Below are positions 52,952 through 61,132 of a DNA stretch of 64,000 nucleotides, piece by piece; the first letter of the stretch is position 1; every line of letters starts with the position of its first letter. Below the pieces are notes generated by a model. That model was not told the origin of the DNA, searched no databases, and worked only from the letters and a program-made list of their open reading frames with translations. The stretch is from DATIXJ01 sp035518715. Lineage in GTDB: Bacteria > Bacteroidota > Ignavibacteria > UBA10030 > SZUA-254. The translations under genes were made by a program, and so were the position numbers. Location of the stretch: NCBI GenBank assembly GCA_035518715.1, contig DATIXJ010000051.1, positions 23,668 through 87,667 on the forward strand, read 5' to 3'.

Positions 52952-54004
52952 ATGAAGACTGGGTTGGAACTCGTACTGATATTGTCAGTGCCGTTATTGA
53001 TCATTGAAGGATGCGGACAGAATCCGGCAATTCCGCCGGTGAAGGCGGGACCGAAATGGGTCCTTTATAATATCGATAACAGTCCGCTCCCCGATAACAA
53101 TGTCAACACCATCGTCATCGATCACCAGAATGTCTGGATCGGATCGGACGGCGGCGCCAGCAATTTCAATCACGGGTCGTGGCACAACTTCGAGGATGAG
53201 CTGAAGTTCAACTCGCCTGAAGGACCCGTTTCGATCGTGCGCGCTATTACGATCGGGAAGGACGGCAGCATCTGGTTCGGACTCTTCGGAGGCGGGCTGA
53301 TACGCTTCGACCCGACAGGGAAGACCGCGACATGGATCAACTACATTCCACCAAAGATTCCGTCGTACTTTATTTATTCTCTCGCGACGGCGACCGGGGG
53401 CGAGATCTACGCGGGAATGGATGTGGGAGTTCTGCGGTATGTCCCGGGGAGCTCAGACCCGACGCTGGGTACATGGATCGTCTATAATGCGACGAACAGT
53501 CTCATCCCGACAGAGATCATACACAGCGAGGGTGTGAATCAGGCGGATAACTCGATCTGGATCGGGACAAGCTCACAGGGAATGGTAACTTTCGACGGCG
53601 ATGAGAGCTGGAATATCACTGCGCCGAATGATCAGCCGCTGCCGATACTTTCAATATCATTCACGACCGGGAATATCGCGTGGATCGGGACTTATGGTGA
53701 CTGGGCATACAGGTTCGATGCAAACACGAGCGAGTGGGTGCAGTATACAGATACTGCCAACGGCGCGCATCTCCCGGATTTTGTCATAAGCGCTACGGCG
53801 ATCGCGTCGGACGGAGCCGTCTGGTTTGGAACGACACGAGGACTGACGCGCATGAAAGGGACATCGTGGAGTACATTCACCACCGGCAATTCACCAATTC
53901 CGAGTGATACAGTCAAGGCGCTTACATTCGATCTGAATGAAAATCTCTGGATTGGGACGCCGAACGGAGTGGCTGTATACAACAGCAGCGGTGTGAGATA
54001 TTGA
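52952..54004 (+). CDS. Beta-propeller lipoprotein with two-component-regulator-type repeats
   Basis: A 350-residue protein. The N-terminus MKTGLELVLILSVPLLIIEGCGQ ends in a lipobox (EGC), so it is probably a lipoprotein. The rest is six to seven similar units of about 45 residues built on WIGSDGGASNFN-, IWFGLFGGGLIRFD-, WIGTSSQGMVTFD- and WIGTPNGVAVYN-type sequences. These are the Reg_prop blades found in the sensor part of hybrid two-component proteins, here without any kinase domain. A ligand-binding or scaffold role on the cell envelope is inferred. Confidence 0.8.
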   Translation: MKTGLELVLILSVPLLIIEGCGQNPAIPPVKAGPKWVLYNIDNSPLPDNNVNTIVIDHQNVWIGSDGGASNFNHGSWHNFEDELKFNSPEGPVSIVRAITIGKDGSIWFGLFGGGLIRFDPTGKTATWINYIPPKIPSYFIYSLATATGGEIYAGMDVGVLRYVPGSSDPTLGTWIVYNATNSLIPTEIIHSEGVNQADNSIWIGTSSQGMVTFDGDESWNITAPNDQPLPILSISFTTGNIAWIGTYGDWAYRFDANTSEWVQYTDTANGAHLPDFVISATAIASDGAVWFGTTRGLTRMKGTSWSTFTTGNSPIPSDTVKALTFDLNENLWIGTPNGVAVYNSSGVRY

Positions 54005-54029
54005 TTTGACTAATCTGATTCGGTACATT
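54001..54029 (+). promoter_or_regulatory. Promoter for the sorting-domain protein at 54124
   Basis: TTGATT at 54001-54006, 17-base spacer, TACATT at 54024-54029. The -35 box overlaps the stop codon of the preceding gene (54002-54004). Confidence 0.5.
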
Positions 54030-54123
54030 TGACATATCAGTCGTCCATCAGGGAGTTTCAATCTTTCCGCTCTGTTTTTCAAGTGTTTGATTTTCAGCCG
54101 AGCACCTTCTGGAGAGCATAGAC

Positions 54124-55338
54124 ATGCGAGTACGATTACCGGCAGTTTTCATTTGTCTGTCTTTAACAGCTATAGTCAGTGTGAAATCCACCGCACAATG
54201 GACTCGCACATCATTTCCTTCAACTGACGTCCGGTACTTTGCCGTCGATTCGCTCACAATTCTCGCTGCAAGCGGAAACAGCGTCTATGCCTCGTCCGAT
54301 ACCGGACGCACCTGGATACCCATCTACTCCAACGCGCTCCATTACGTTGTGAATACGGTTGCCATCAAAGATTCGGATTTCTTTGCGGGCACATCGGCCG
54401 ACGGTCTCTATCGATCCACAGACAGGGGAGTGACATGGAACAGTGTCGGTCTTGGTATTTCCAATAACAACGTCATGTCTCTGATGGCGGACAGCACTTA
54501 TGTGTATGCGGGGGCGAAGAATGCGGTTCTTGTCTCGTCGAATAACGGAAACACCTGGGGATATTTTATGGGTGGTCTCACCGGCCAGCCGGTCTATTCC
54601 ATGGCGGCGAGTGATACCAGCTTCTATGCAGCAACGTTAAGCAGGGGAATTTTCAGGTCGACGACGAATACCAGCCAGACACTCGAGGACAGCGGACTCA
54701 CGAATATCCATACGTTTGCAATCGCTGCAAGAGACTCATCTCTATTTACCGGGACCGACGGCGGTGGGATCTTCATATCGTCCGACGGCGGCACGAGCTG
54801 GTTGGCCGCTGATTCGGGAATGTCCGACACGGTGGTCTTCTGGATTCTGCCTGTCGCATCGGCCGTATTTGCCGGAACAGAAGGGCACGCTGTTTTTCTC
54901 AGCACGGACGGAGCCGCAACCTGGTCTGCCGCGAACAGCGGGATAACGGATAAATACGGATACGCGCTCACGACATTCGGCGGGTATCTCTTCGTGGGAA
55001 CTGAAGGGGGGATCTGGAAGAGGCCGATTTCTCAGCTGATTACTGCTGCATCTGATCGCCGGGATATCCTTCCCGACGGTTTCAAACTCAGTCAAAACTA
55101 TCCCAACCCCTTCAATCCTTCGACAACCATCCATTTCGAGCTGCCAAAGCAGTCACAAGTTCGACTCGATTTATTCAACATGCTCGGGCAATCCGTGATG
55201 CAAGTCCTGGATGAAAAACGGCAAGCCGGCGTGTATGATGTTCAGATAAGAGCTGGCAATCTTTCGTCGGGCATGTATTTCTATCGCCTGACTGCAGGTG
55301 ATTTTGTTCAGACAAAGAAGATGGTGTTGATGAAGTAA
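54124..55338 (+). CDS. Exported BNR/Ycf48-like propeller protein with type IX sorting domain
   Basis: A 404-residue protein with a signal peptide (residues 1-24). Repeats such as VYASSDTGRTWIPIYS, LYRSTDRGVTWNSVG, VLVSSNNGNTWGYF, IFISSDGGTSWLAAD and VFLSTDGAATWSAANSG are BNR/sialidase-type Asp-box blades (S-x-D-x-G-x-T-W), forming a beta-propeller. The C-terminus NYPNPFNPSTTIHFEL to KKMVLMK is a type IX sorting domain. Such propellers often bind glycans or surface partners; no sialidase active site is seen. Confidence 0.85.
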   Translation: MRVRLPAVFICLSLTAIVSVKSTAQWTRTSFPSTDVRYFAVDSLTILAASGNSVYASSDTGRTWIPIYSNALHYVVNTVAIKDSDFFAGTSADGLYRSTDRGVTWNSVGLGISNNNVMSLMADSTYVYAGAKNAVLVSSNNGNTWGYFMGGLTGQPVYSMAASDTSFYAATLSRGIFRSTTNTSQTLEDSGLTNIHTFAIAARDSSLFTGTDGGGIFISSDGGTSWLAADSGMSDTVVFWILPVASAVFAGTEGHAVFLSTDGAATWSAANSGITDKYGYALTTFGGYLFVGTEGGIWKRPISQLITAASDRRDILPDGFKLSQNYPNPFNPSTTIHFELPKQSQVRLDLFNMLGQSVMQVLDEKRQAGVYDVQIRAGNLSSGMYFYRLTAGDFVQTKKMVLMK

Positions 55339-55481
55339 TCCAGGTCGAGTCTATCTTCCTGCAAATTACACCACCATAATCAAGAGGGGGATGGTGCGCC
55401 TAAAGTCCTGCCAATCGTACTAATTACCCTTTTTTTGCCCGTTTCCTGCTTAAACTTCCGTCTCTCCAGCGAAAATTTTCC

Positions 55482-55510
55482 TTGACAGGACGCAAATTTT
55501 TGTTTATCTT
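55482..55510 (+). promoter_or_regulatory. Promoter for the PUR protein cassette
   Basis: TTGACA at 55482-55487, 17-base spacer, TATCTT at 55505-55510, then a C run (CCCCCCATC) like that after the promoter at 25409. The region 55339-55481 holds nothing else I can name. The transcript would have a leader of about 135 bases. Confidence 0.65.
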
Positions 55511-55651
55511 CCCCCCATCGTGGTACCGTGATGGTGAAGTCACGACATCTTTCCCGACCGTGTGAACCTCTTCATTCACCTCTTGCCGTCGACGCCGAGG
55601 CGCTCTTTCTTCATATCCAACTAACGTTCCACTAATCTAAAGGGAGGTTGT

Positions 55652-55873
55652 ATGGACGCGTTATATTCAAAAATCCTGAAGGCCAAGGACCGCACGTATT
55701 TCTTCGACGTGAAAGAGGCCAAGAACAAATCGAAATATCTCACCATCTCCGAATCCAGAAAGGCGAAAGACGGTGAGAAGAAATTTACACGCTCCAGCGT
55801 CATGGTCTTCAACGGCAGCATCGAGGAATTCCGCAGCGCCATGAATGAAGCCATCGATACGGCGGTTCAGTGA
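55652..55873 (+). CDS. PUR-type single-stranded nucleic-acid binding protein (DUF3276)
   Basis: A 73-residue protein with AKDRTYFFDVKEAKNKSKYLTISESRK and SSVMVFNGSIEEF. This is the DUF3276 / bacterial PUR family, common in Bacteroidota and related groups, with a whirly-like PUR fold that binds single-stranded DNA or RNA. A strong GGGAGG precedes the ATG. It opens the 55.4-58.5 kb cassette and is followed by two overlapping hairpins. Confidence 0.9.
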   Translation: MDALYSKILKAKDRTYFFDVKEAKNKSKYLTISESRKAKDGEKKFTRSSVMVFNGSIEEFRSAMNEAIDTAVQ

Positions 55874-55885
55874 ACGAAGGTGAAT

Positions 55886-55934
55886 GGAGGGGAGCCGTAT
55901 CACCGCTCCCCTCCGGCTTCCGCCGCCGCCGGAG
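55886..55934 (+). promoter_or_regulatory. Two overlapping, mutually exclusive hairpins
   Basis: Hairpin 1: GGAGGGGAGC (55886-55895) pairs with GCTCCCCTCC (55905-55914), loop 9. Hairpin 2: CTCCGGC (55911-55917) pairs with GCCGGAG (55928-55934), loop 10. They share CTCC at 55911-55914, so only one can form at a time. They lie between the PUR gene and the next start codon at 55956. There is no T tract. The sharing pattern is that of an attenuator or translation switch; this is inference. Confidence 0.45.
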
Positions 55935-55955
55935 TGAAACCGACAGGAGACTATC

Positions 55956-56315
55956 ATGAACACCGCAGCCACAGATGTATCCACCATGTTCGCGCTGCTT
56001 TACATTCTTGCCCAGGCAGTTGAACGTGTCGTTGAGCTCATCAGCGATTTCAATCTCTGGGGCGATCCCAAGTCGTCCGATTCCATTATTCTCCATCGCC
56101 GGGCGGCTGCACTCTGGATACTGTCGTCGATACTCGGCATCCTTGTATGTTATGGCTTTGACATCGACTTCTTTCGATTCCTGATGCCTTCAAACGCCAC
56201 ACAGCCGATAACGATTTCCCACGGTATCATCAGCGGAATTATCGTCGGCAGCGGCACGAAGCCGGTGCATGATGTCATATCGGGGATAGAAAAATTCGCC
56301 CGCAAGCCGAAATGA
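55956..56315 (+). CDS. Small membrane protein, unrecognised
   Basis: A 119-residue protein with an amphipathic N-terminal helix (AQAVERVVELISDFNLWG), one strong hydrophobic helix (AAALWILSSILGILVCYGFD) and a second weaker one (HGIISGIIVGSGTKPVHDVI). Size and layout recall holin-like or envelope proteins, but I recognise no family. GGAG precedes the ATG, and hairpins lie just upstream. Confidence 0.7.
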   Translation: MNTAATDVSTMFALLYILAQAVERVVELISDFNLWGDPKSSDSIILHRRAAALWILSSILGILVCYGFDIDFFRFLMPSNATQPITISHGIISGIIVGSGTKPVHDVISGIEKFARKPK

Positions 56316-56325
56316 TCAATTATTT

Positions 56326-56366
56326 CAATTCCAATTTGAAAATGCGAATTTCGAATTTGGAAATTG
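56326..56366. repeat. AT-rich near-palindrome
   Basis: A 41-base stretch (CAATTCCAATTTG ... GAATTTGGAAATTG) that is close to its own reverse complement, with imperfect pairing around the centre GCG. It sits between two genes of the cassette, and could fold as a long imperfect hairpin. Confidence 0.45.
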
Positions 56367-56426
56367 TCTCTCACATTTCAGTTCTTGCTTTTGACTCTTG
56401 GCTCCTTCATTTGCGGAGGGTTCAAT

Positions 56427-57329
56427 ATGCGTCATAAATTATATCTTCTCGGTATCGCGCTGATCGCTTGCTTCTCCATCGTGGCCTTGTCCTGCGGTGG
56501 GAATGACGGCCTGAACGACTTCGTTCATCACATTATTACCGGCTATACTCCCTTCGATCGCATCGTGGCGAATGACCAGATCCGCATCGGATTTGTAAAA
56601 GCGCGTGACGGAAACTTCATATTCAACCGGTTTCTTACCGGATCTGTCTCTGTGCCGACTGAAGCAGCGAGCGATGTGCATTTCTCACTGAGAACAGAAG
56701 ATGTGTCGAAACTCTCCGTAAATGTGAAATCGATCATATCGGCGGGACTCGATTACGCTGATATCGATTCGAGCAGTGTGCATGCCAAGGGAATCAGGAT
56801 CTTCTCATTCCCGGCGGGTTACCTTGTGCATCTGCCGCGGGTAGGACCGGAATTCAATCCGGAAGGCGACATCATCACGGATATCGCCCGCATCGATTCG
56901 CTCTTTGTGGAGGTCGTCTACAAATCGGGATTCGGCGGAGCCGCAAAGATCGATTCGGAAATGCATGTCGTCCAATCCGGCTTGTCGTTCGGCAGAAAGA
57001 CCGACAGATCTTTCACGATTGTTTCAGTGAACCGCCCGATTGCGTATCATCTGGAAAAGATCAATCCATCAAATATCATTTACGATTCGAATACAGTCGT
57101 GCTGTATGGACGTGTCGACGCTGCCACTGAACTGCATCCCGCCATCAGCATCGAATACTCGAACGGATTTCATCCGGTAGAGGCGGAAGTCAATCCGCTC
57201 GGCTGGTATTCTGTGAGCGTACCCGTCACTGGTCTGGCGCGTGTGCACCTCATGGGTGCCGCAGATAATGAACTGATGCACGAAGATTTTGTACCAGGCA
57301 TCTTTGAGTACAATTTCAGAATCAATTGA
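56427..57329 (+). CDS. Exported lipoprotein, unrecognised
   Basis: A 300-residue protein starting at ATG 56427 with GGAGGG upstream. MRHKLYLLGIALIACFSIVALSCGG contains a lipobox (ALSC), so it is probably a lipoprotein. The remainder is beta-rich (RIGFVKARDGNFIFNRFLTGSVSV, SFTIVSVNRPIAYHLEKI, VVLYGRVDA) with no known family. Two segments before 56427 in the same frame belong to no clear start. The following gene begins 11 bases after its stop. Confidence 0.72.
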   Translation: MRHKLYLLGIALIACFSIVALSCGGNDGLNDFVHHIITGYTPFDRIVANDQIRIGFVKARDGNFIFNRFLTGSVSVPTEAASDVHFSLRTEDVSKLSVNVKSIISAGLDYADIDSSSVHAKGIRIFSFPAGYLVHLPRVGPEFNPEGDIITDIARIDSLFVEVVYKSGFGGAAKIDSEMHVVQSGLSFGRKTDRSFTIVSVNRPIAYHLEKINPSNIIYDSNTVVLYGRVDAATELHPAISIEYSNGFHPVEAEVNPLGWYSVSVPVTGLARVHLMGAADNELMHEDFVPGIFEYNFRIN

Positions 57330-57340
57330 CGATTTCCACT

Positions 57341-57655
57341 ATGGCGACAATCAATTCACTGCAGGGTCAGGTTATCGATCAGGACGGCCAGCCGATGTCT
57401 CAGGCGCTCGTCGAGATACGGTGCGAAGGGGGAATCGCATCATTCTATAAAACGGACTCGCAGGGATATTTCATCGACAACGGGATCCGGGATGCCGTGA
57501 TTGACCAGATTGAAGAAAACTACCAGCTGAAGGTAAATCACGTCGCACCGGCGGTCTATACCCCGAAGCCGCCGCTGCAGCGGAAGGACGCCGAGATTTC
57601 GACCGATCAGAACGGAAACAAAATCTTTCGCTTCCCGCTCAAAATCATCGCGTGA
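57341..57655 (+). CDS. Small beta-sandwich (carboxypeptidase-regulatory/transthyretin-like) protein
   Basis: A 104-residue protein. The start LQGQVIDQDGQPMSQALVEIR, then FYKTDSQGYFID, is the typical carboxypeptidase-regulatory-like Ig fold, but with no signal peptide in the frame I chose. An alternative TTG start at 57326 overlaps the lipoprotein stop. The second half (PPLQRKDAEISTDQNGNKIFRFPLKII) is unusual for that fold. It could be a periplasmic or structural subunit linked to the neighbouring genes. Medium confidence. Confidence 0.6.
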   Translation: MATINSLQGQVIDQDGQPMSQALVEIRCEGGIASFYKTDSQGYFIDNGIRDAVIDQIEENYQLKVNHVAPAVYTPKPPLQRKDAEISTDQNGNKIFRFPLKIIA

Positions 57656-57688
57656 ATGCATTCCTGAACTTTCCCGGGAGAACACATC

Positions 57689-58456
57689 ATGAAACAGCAA
57701 CACAAGAACCGGTTTGGCTGGGTGCCCGATATTCCCGACCATCGTGATCACCTCTATGCCGCCCCGATCGAATGGCTGGCGAAACTTCCTGCCAAGACTG
57801 ACCTGCGCACAAAATGCCCGCCTGTGTACGATCAGGGCCAGCTCGGTAGCTGTACAGCCAACGCCATTGCCGCCGCGATCGAATTCGATCAAATGAAGCA
57901 GAAAATCAGGAAACATTTCCTGCCATCAAGATTGTTCATCTATTATAACGAGCGTGTCATGGAAGGAACTGTCGATTCCGATAGCGGCGCGCAGATTCGC
58001 GACGGGATCAAGAGTGTTGGGAAACAGGGCGACTGCCCGGAAAAACTGTGGCCTTACGACATCGAGCGGTTCGACATGAAGCCGTCGGGCCGGTGTTACA
58101 AGAATGCCGTTCACCACAAAGCAGTTCTCTATCAGCGTGTGAGCCGGTTGCTCAACCAGATGAAGGGATGTCTCGCATCCGGATATCCGTTTGTCTTCGG
58201 GTTTTCGGTTTATGAGAGCTTTATGTCGAATGTAGTGGCGAAGACCGGTCATGCACCGATGCCGTCCCCGAACGAACATCTCGAAGGCGGTCATGCAGTC
58301 ACCGCCGTCGGTTACGACGACATCAACCAGTGGTTCATTGTCAGGAATTCGTGGGGTACAGGGTGGGGACTCAAAGGATATTTCACGATGCCCTATTCGT
58401 ATCTCATTGATGAAAACCTGGCGGATGATTTCTGGACGATCAGGGCGGTAAGGTAG
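57689..58456 (+). CDS. Papain-family (C1A) cysteine peptidase
   Basis: A 255-residue peptidase with no visible signal peptide. The N-terminus is WVPDIPDHRDHLYAAP. The catalytic set is Gln49 and Cys55 in YDQGQLGSCTANAIAAA, His202 in EGGHAVTAVGYDD and Asn220 in IVRNSWGTGWG. The usual Trp after Cys is Thr, as in other bacterial C1 proteins of this type. GGGAG precedes the ATG. Lacking a propeptide and leader, it may act in the cytoplasm or be exported by another route. It closes the cassette. Confidence 0.88.
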   Translation: MKQQHKNRFGWVPDIPDHRDHLYAAPIEWLAKLPAKTDLRTKCPPVYDQGQLGSCTANAIAAAIEFDQMKQKIRKHFLPSRLFIYYNERVMEGTVDSDSGAQIRDGIKSVGKQGDCPEKLWPYDIERFDMKPSGRCYKNAVHHKAVLYQRVSRLLNQMKGCLASGYPFVFGFSVYESFMSNVVAKTGHAPMPSPNEHLEGGHAVTAVGYDDINQWFIVRNSWGTGWGLKGYFTMPYSYLIDENLADDFWTIRAVR

Positions 58457-58520
58457 TCGGGGGATGAGGCAATTGTAGCATCCAGCGGCACTGCCAGTTG
58501 ATTGCGCACTCCTTCGTCAT

Positions 58521-58555
58521 TTCATTTTTACTTTTTCATTTTGACTTTTTAATTT
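58521..58555 (+). repeat. T-rich degenerate heptad repeats
   Basis: Five consecutive 7-base units, ttCAttt, ttACttt, ttCAttt, tGACttt, ttAAttt. The fourth carries the TTGACT -35 box of the promoter for the gene at 58611. A shorter run of the same kind is near 48146. Confidence 0.5.
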
Positions 58556-58570
58556 CATTCTTAGTACATT
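58541..58570 (+). promoter_or_regulatory. Promoter for outer membrane protein at 58611
   Basis: TTGACT at 58541-58546, 18-base spacer, TACATT at 58565-58570. The leader to the TTG start would be about 35 bases. Confidence 0.5.
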
Positions 58571-58610
58571 CATTTTACCACAGGGCTATTACCAAACTCC
58601 AAGAAACTCA

Positions 58611-59381
58611 TTGCTGCAGAGAATTGTTCTTTGTTTGTCAGCGTCCTTGCTGTCCTGCTGCGTTGCTGCAGTCTGTCAGGACAACTACGAAATCCAAGTC
58701 TATGGTTCTGAAACCGTTCCGCCCGATCGAACGATGATTGAACTTCACAGCAATCTTACCGTGGATGGACGCGAAGAAGTTGAGAATGGTGTCTTACCGA
58801 CGAAATCAGCATTCCACGAGACGGTCGAGATTACACACGGATTTACACCGGTGTTCGAAACGGGATTCTATTTCTTTACGAGCGCCCGTTCGGGAAACGG
58901 ATGGCAGTATGTCGGAAGCCACATCCGTCCCCGCATTCGTGCTCCGGAGTCCTGGCAGCTGCCAGTCGGATTGAGTCTTTCCATGGAAGCCGGTTACCAG
59001 AAGAGTGAGTTTTCGGAAGATGACTGGACGATGGAAATTCGGCCCATCATCGACAAACAGACAGGCGGTTTGTATGTTTCTCTCAATCCCACGTTCGATT
59101 ATGCGTTCCATGGTTTGAATGAAAAGAAGCCGCTCGATTTTTCGCCTAACGTGAAAATCAGTTATGATGTTACCCCGGTCGTAACGCTCGGAGTGGAGTA
59201 TTATGGTTCACTCGGAACGATCGGGAACTTCGATCCGGCAAATGATCAGCAGCAGCAGATTTTTCCATCGCTGGATCTGAATCTCTCTCCGGATTTTGAG
59301 TTCAACGCGGGCGTGGGATTTGGTGTGACACCCGCGACGGATCACCTCATTGCGAAAATAATACTCGGAAAACGCCTCTAG
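58611..59381 (+). CDS. Predicted outer membrane beta-barrel protein
   Basis: A 256-residue protein with a signal peptide (LQRIVLCLSASLLSCCVAAVCQ) from a TTG start. Alternating strands such as GFTPVFETGFYFFTSA, GLSLSMEAGYQKSEF, VSLNPTFDYAFHG, VVTLGVEYYGSLGTI and FEFNAGVGFGVTPATDHLIAKIILGKRL suggest a beta-barrel. The family looks like generic outer membrane/transporter-associated proteins. No function assigned. Confidence 0.72.
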   Translation: MLQRIVLCLSASLLSCCVAAVCQDNYEIQVYGSETVPPDRTMIELHSNLTVDGREEVENGVLPTKSAFHETVEITHGFTPVFETGFYFFTSARSGNGWQYVGSHIRPRIRAPESWQLPVGLSLSMEAGYQKSEFSEDDWTMEIRPIIDKQTGGLYVSLNPTFDYAFHGLNEKKPLDFSPNVKISYDVTPVVTLGVEYYGSLGTIGNFDPANDQQQQIFPSLDLNLSPDFEFNAGVGFGVTPATDHLIAKIILGKRL

Positions 59382-59415
59382 TGATTTTTCCCATAAACCA
59401 GAACGGAAGGGAACG

Positions 59416-60111
59416 ATGCATCGGGAACGGATCGAACTGAATGTGCGGGATGGTACGAAGATGGCGGCATACACTTCACGACCGGATGAGGAACCGTCCC
59501 GTCCGGGAGTGATGGTGTTTCAGGAAGCTTATGGAGTGAACGCGCACATCAGGGATGTGACCGACAGGTTTGCGCGTGAAGGATATGTCGCGATAGCACC
59601 CGATCTCTTTCACCGGACGGCTCCGGGGTTTGAAGGACCGTACGGCGATTTCGAGACAGTGCGGCCCCATGTGAGTGCGTTGAAAAATGAAACGATGGAG
59701 GGGGATATTCGGGCATCGTACGACTGGCTCCGCTCTCACTGCAACGGCTCGGTCGTATCGGTCGGATTTTGCATGGGAGGAAGGGTCTCGTTTCTTGCCA
59801 ACAGCATCGTCTCGCTCAGAGCTTCGGCTTCCTTCTATGGCGGCGGTATCGCTGCCGGACTCCTCGACCGCACTCCCCGGCTTCAGGCACCGATGCTGTT
59901 CTTCTGGGGCGGGCTCGACAAGCATATTCTGCCGGATGATATCCGAAAAGTCACGGATGCGATGCGCGCATCGAACCGGAAGTTCATCAATGTGGAAATC
60001 TCTGATGCCGATCACGGCTTCTTCTGTGACATGCGCCCGAGCTATAATGCTATTGCTTCGATGCTGTCATGGGGGCTTGTCACGGATTTTTTCACGCAGC
60101 ACCTGAAATGA
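59416..60111 (+). CDS. Dienelactone hydrolase family protein
   Basis: A 231-residue alpha/beta hydrolase. The nucleophile is Cys119 in SVGFCMGGRVS, with Asp168 in WGGLDKH and His200 in DADHGFF as partners. PGVMVFQEAYGVNAHIRDVTDRFA and APDLFHR match DLH. It cleaves lactone or ester rings; in non-aromatic degraders the substrate is unclear. GGAAGGGA precedes the ATG. The next gene follows by 29 bases. Confidence 0.92.
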   Translation: MHRERIELNVRDGTKMAAYTSRPDEEPSRPGVMVFQEAYGVNAHIRDVTDRFAREGYVAIAPDLFHRTAPGFEGPYGDFETVRPHVSALKNETMEGDIRASYDWLRSHCNGSVVSVGFCMGGRVSFLANSIVSLRASASFYGGGIAAGLLDRTPRLQAPMLFFWGGLDKHILPDDIRKVTDAMRASNRKFINVEISDADHGFFCDMRPSYNAIASMLSWGLVTDFFTQHLK

Positions 60112-60140
60112 ATTCGAACAAACAAATCTGACGGGGAAAA

Positions 60141-61127
60141 ATGAAAACACGCATGCTCGGAAAGAATGGGCCGACGGTTACTGCGCTCGGGCTCGGATGT
60201 ATGGGGATGTCGGAGTTTTATGGACCGCGGAACGATGAAGAATCGATTGCCACTATTCACCGGTCGCTCGAGCTCGGGATCACATTTCTCGATACCGCCG
60301 ATATGTACGGGTATGGTCATAACGAGGAGCTTGTCGGGAAAGCCATCAAGGGAAAGCGGGAAAGGGTTTTCCTCGCTACGAAGTTCGGCAACGTCCGTGG
60401 AAAGAATGGCGAGTTTCTGGGTATCAACGGAACGCCGGAATATGTCCGTTCGGCGTGTGATGCGAGCCTGAAGCGGCTGAAGGTGGAGAGCATCGATCTC
60501 TATTACCAGCATCGCGTCGACCGGAATGTTCCGATAGAAGAAACGGTCGGCGCAATGGCAGAACTCGTCAAAGCAGGCAAAGTGCGCTACCTCGGCCTTT
60601 CTGAAGCTGCTCCTGCGACCATACGACGGGCTCACAACTTGCACACGATCACCGCCCTGCAGACCGAATACTCCCTCTGGACGCGCGATCCGGAGGAAGA
60701 GATTCTGCCGCTCTGTCGCGAGCTCGGAATCGGATTCGTTGCGTACAGTCCGATCGGACGTGGGTTCCTTGCAGGCAGATTCAGGGCACCGGGCGACTTC
60801 GAGGAGAGCGATTATCGGAAAAATCATCCCCGGTTCCAGGGTGAAAATCTGGCAAGAAACCGGGTGCTTCTGCAGCAGATGGAAGAGCTGGCGCGTCAGA
60901 AGAAATGCACGCCGGCGCAGGTCGCCCTTGCCTGGGTACTCGGCCGCGGGACCGAAATTGTGCCGATTCCGGGCACGAAACGCAGAAAATATCTCGAGGA
61001 GAATGCCAAGGCCGTCGACACACTCCTGACCAGAGCTGAGATGGACACACTCGAAGGGGCATTCCCGCCCGGCATTACGGCAGGCAGCCGGTATCCCGAG
61101 GGGGGCATGAAGACGATTAACGGATAA
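60141..61127 (+). CDS. Aldo/keto reductase
   Basis: A 328-residue NADPH-dependent AKR of the YajO/Tas-like subgroup. It has Asp51, Tyr56 in DTADMYGYGHNEELVG, Lys81 in FLATKFG and the histidine in DLYYQHRVD, followed by the C-terminal NADPH site GTKRRKYLEENA. It would reduce aldehydes or ketones; the substrate cannot be inferred. GACGGGGA precedes the ATG. Confidence 0.94.
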   Translation: MKTRMLGKNGPTVTALGLGCMGMSEFYGPRNDEESIATIHRSLELGITFLDTADMYGYGHNEELVGKAIKGKRERVFLATKFGNVRGKNGEFLGINGTPEYVRSACDASLKRLKVESIDLYYQHRVDRNVPIEETVGAMAELVKAGKVRYLGLSEAAPATIRRAHNLHTITALQTEYSLWTRDPEEEILPLCRELGIGFVAYSPIGRGFLAGRFRAPGDFEESDYRKNHPRFQGENLARNRVLLQQMEELARQKKCTPAQVALAWVLGRGTEIVPIPGTKRRKYLEENAKAVDTLLTRAEMDTLEGAFPPGITAGSRYPEGGMKTING

Positions 61128-61132
61128 AGCCC

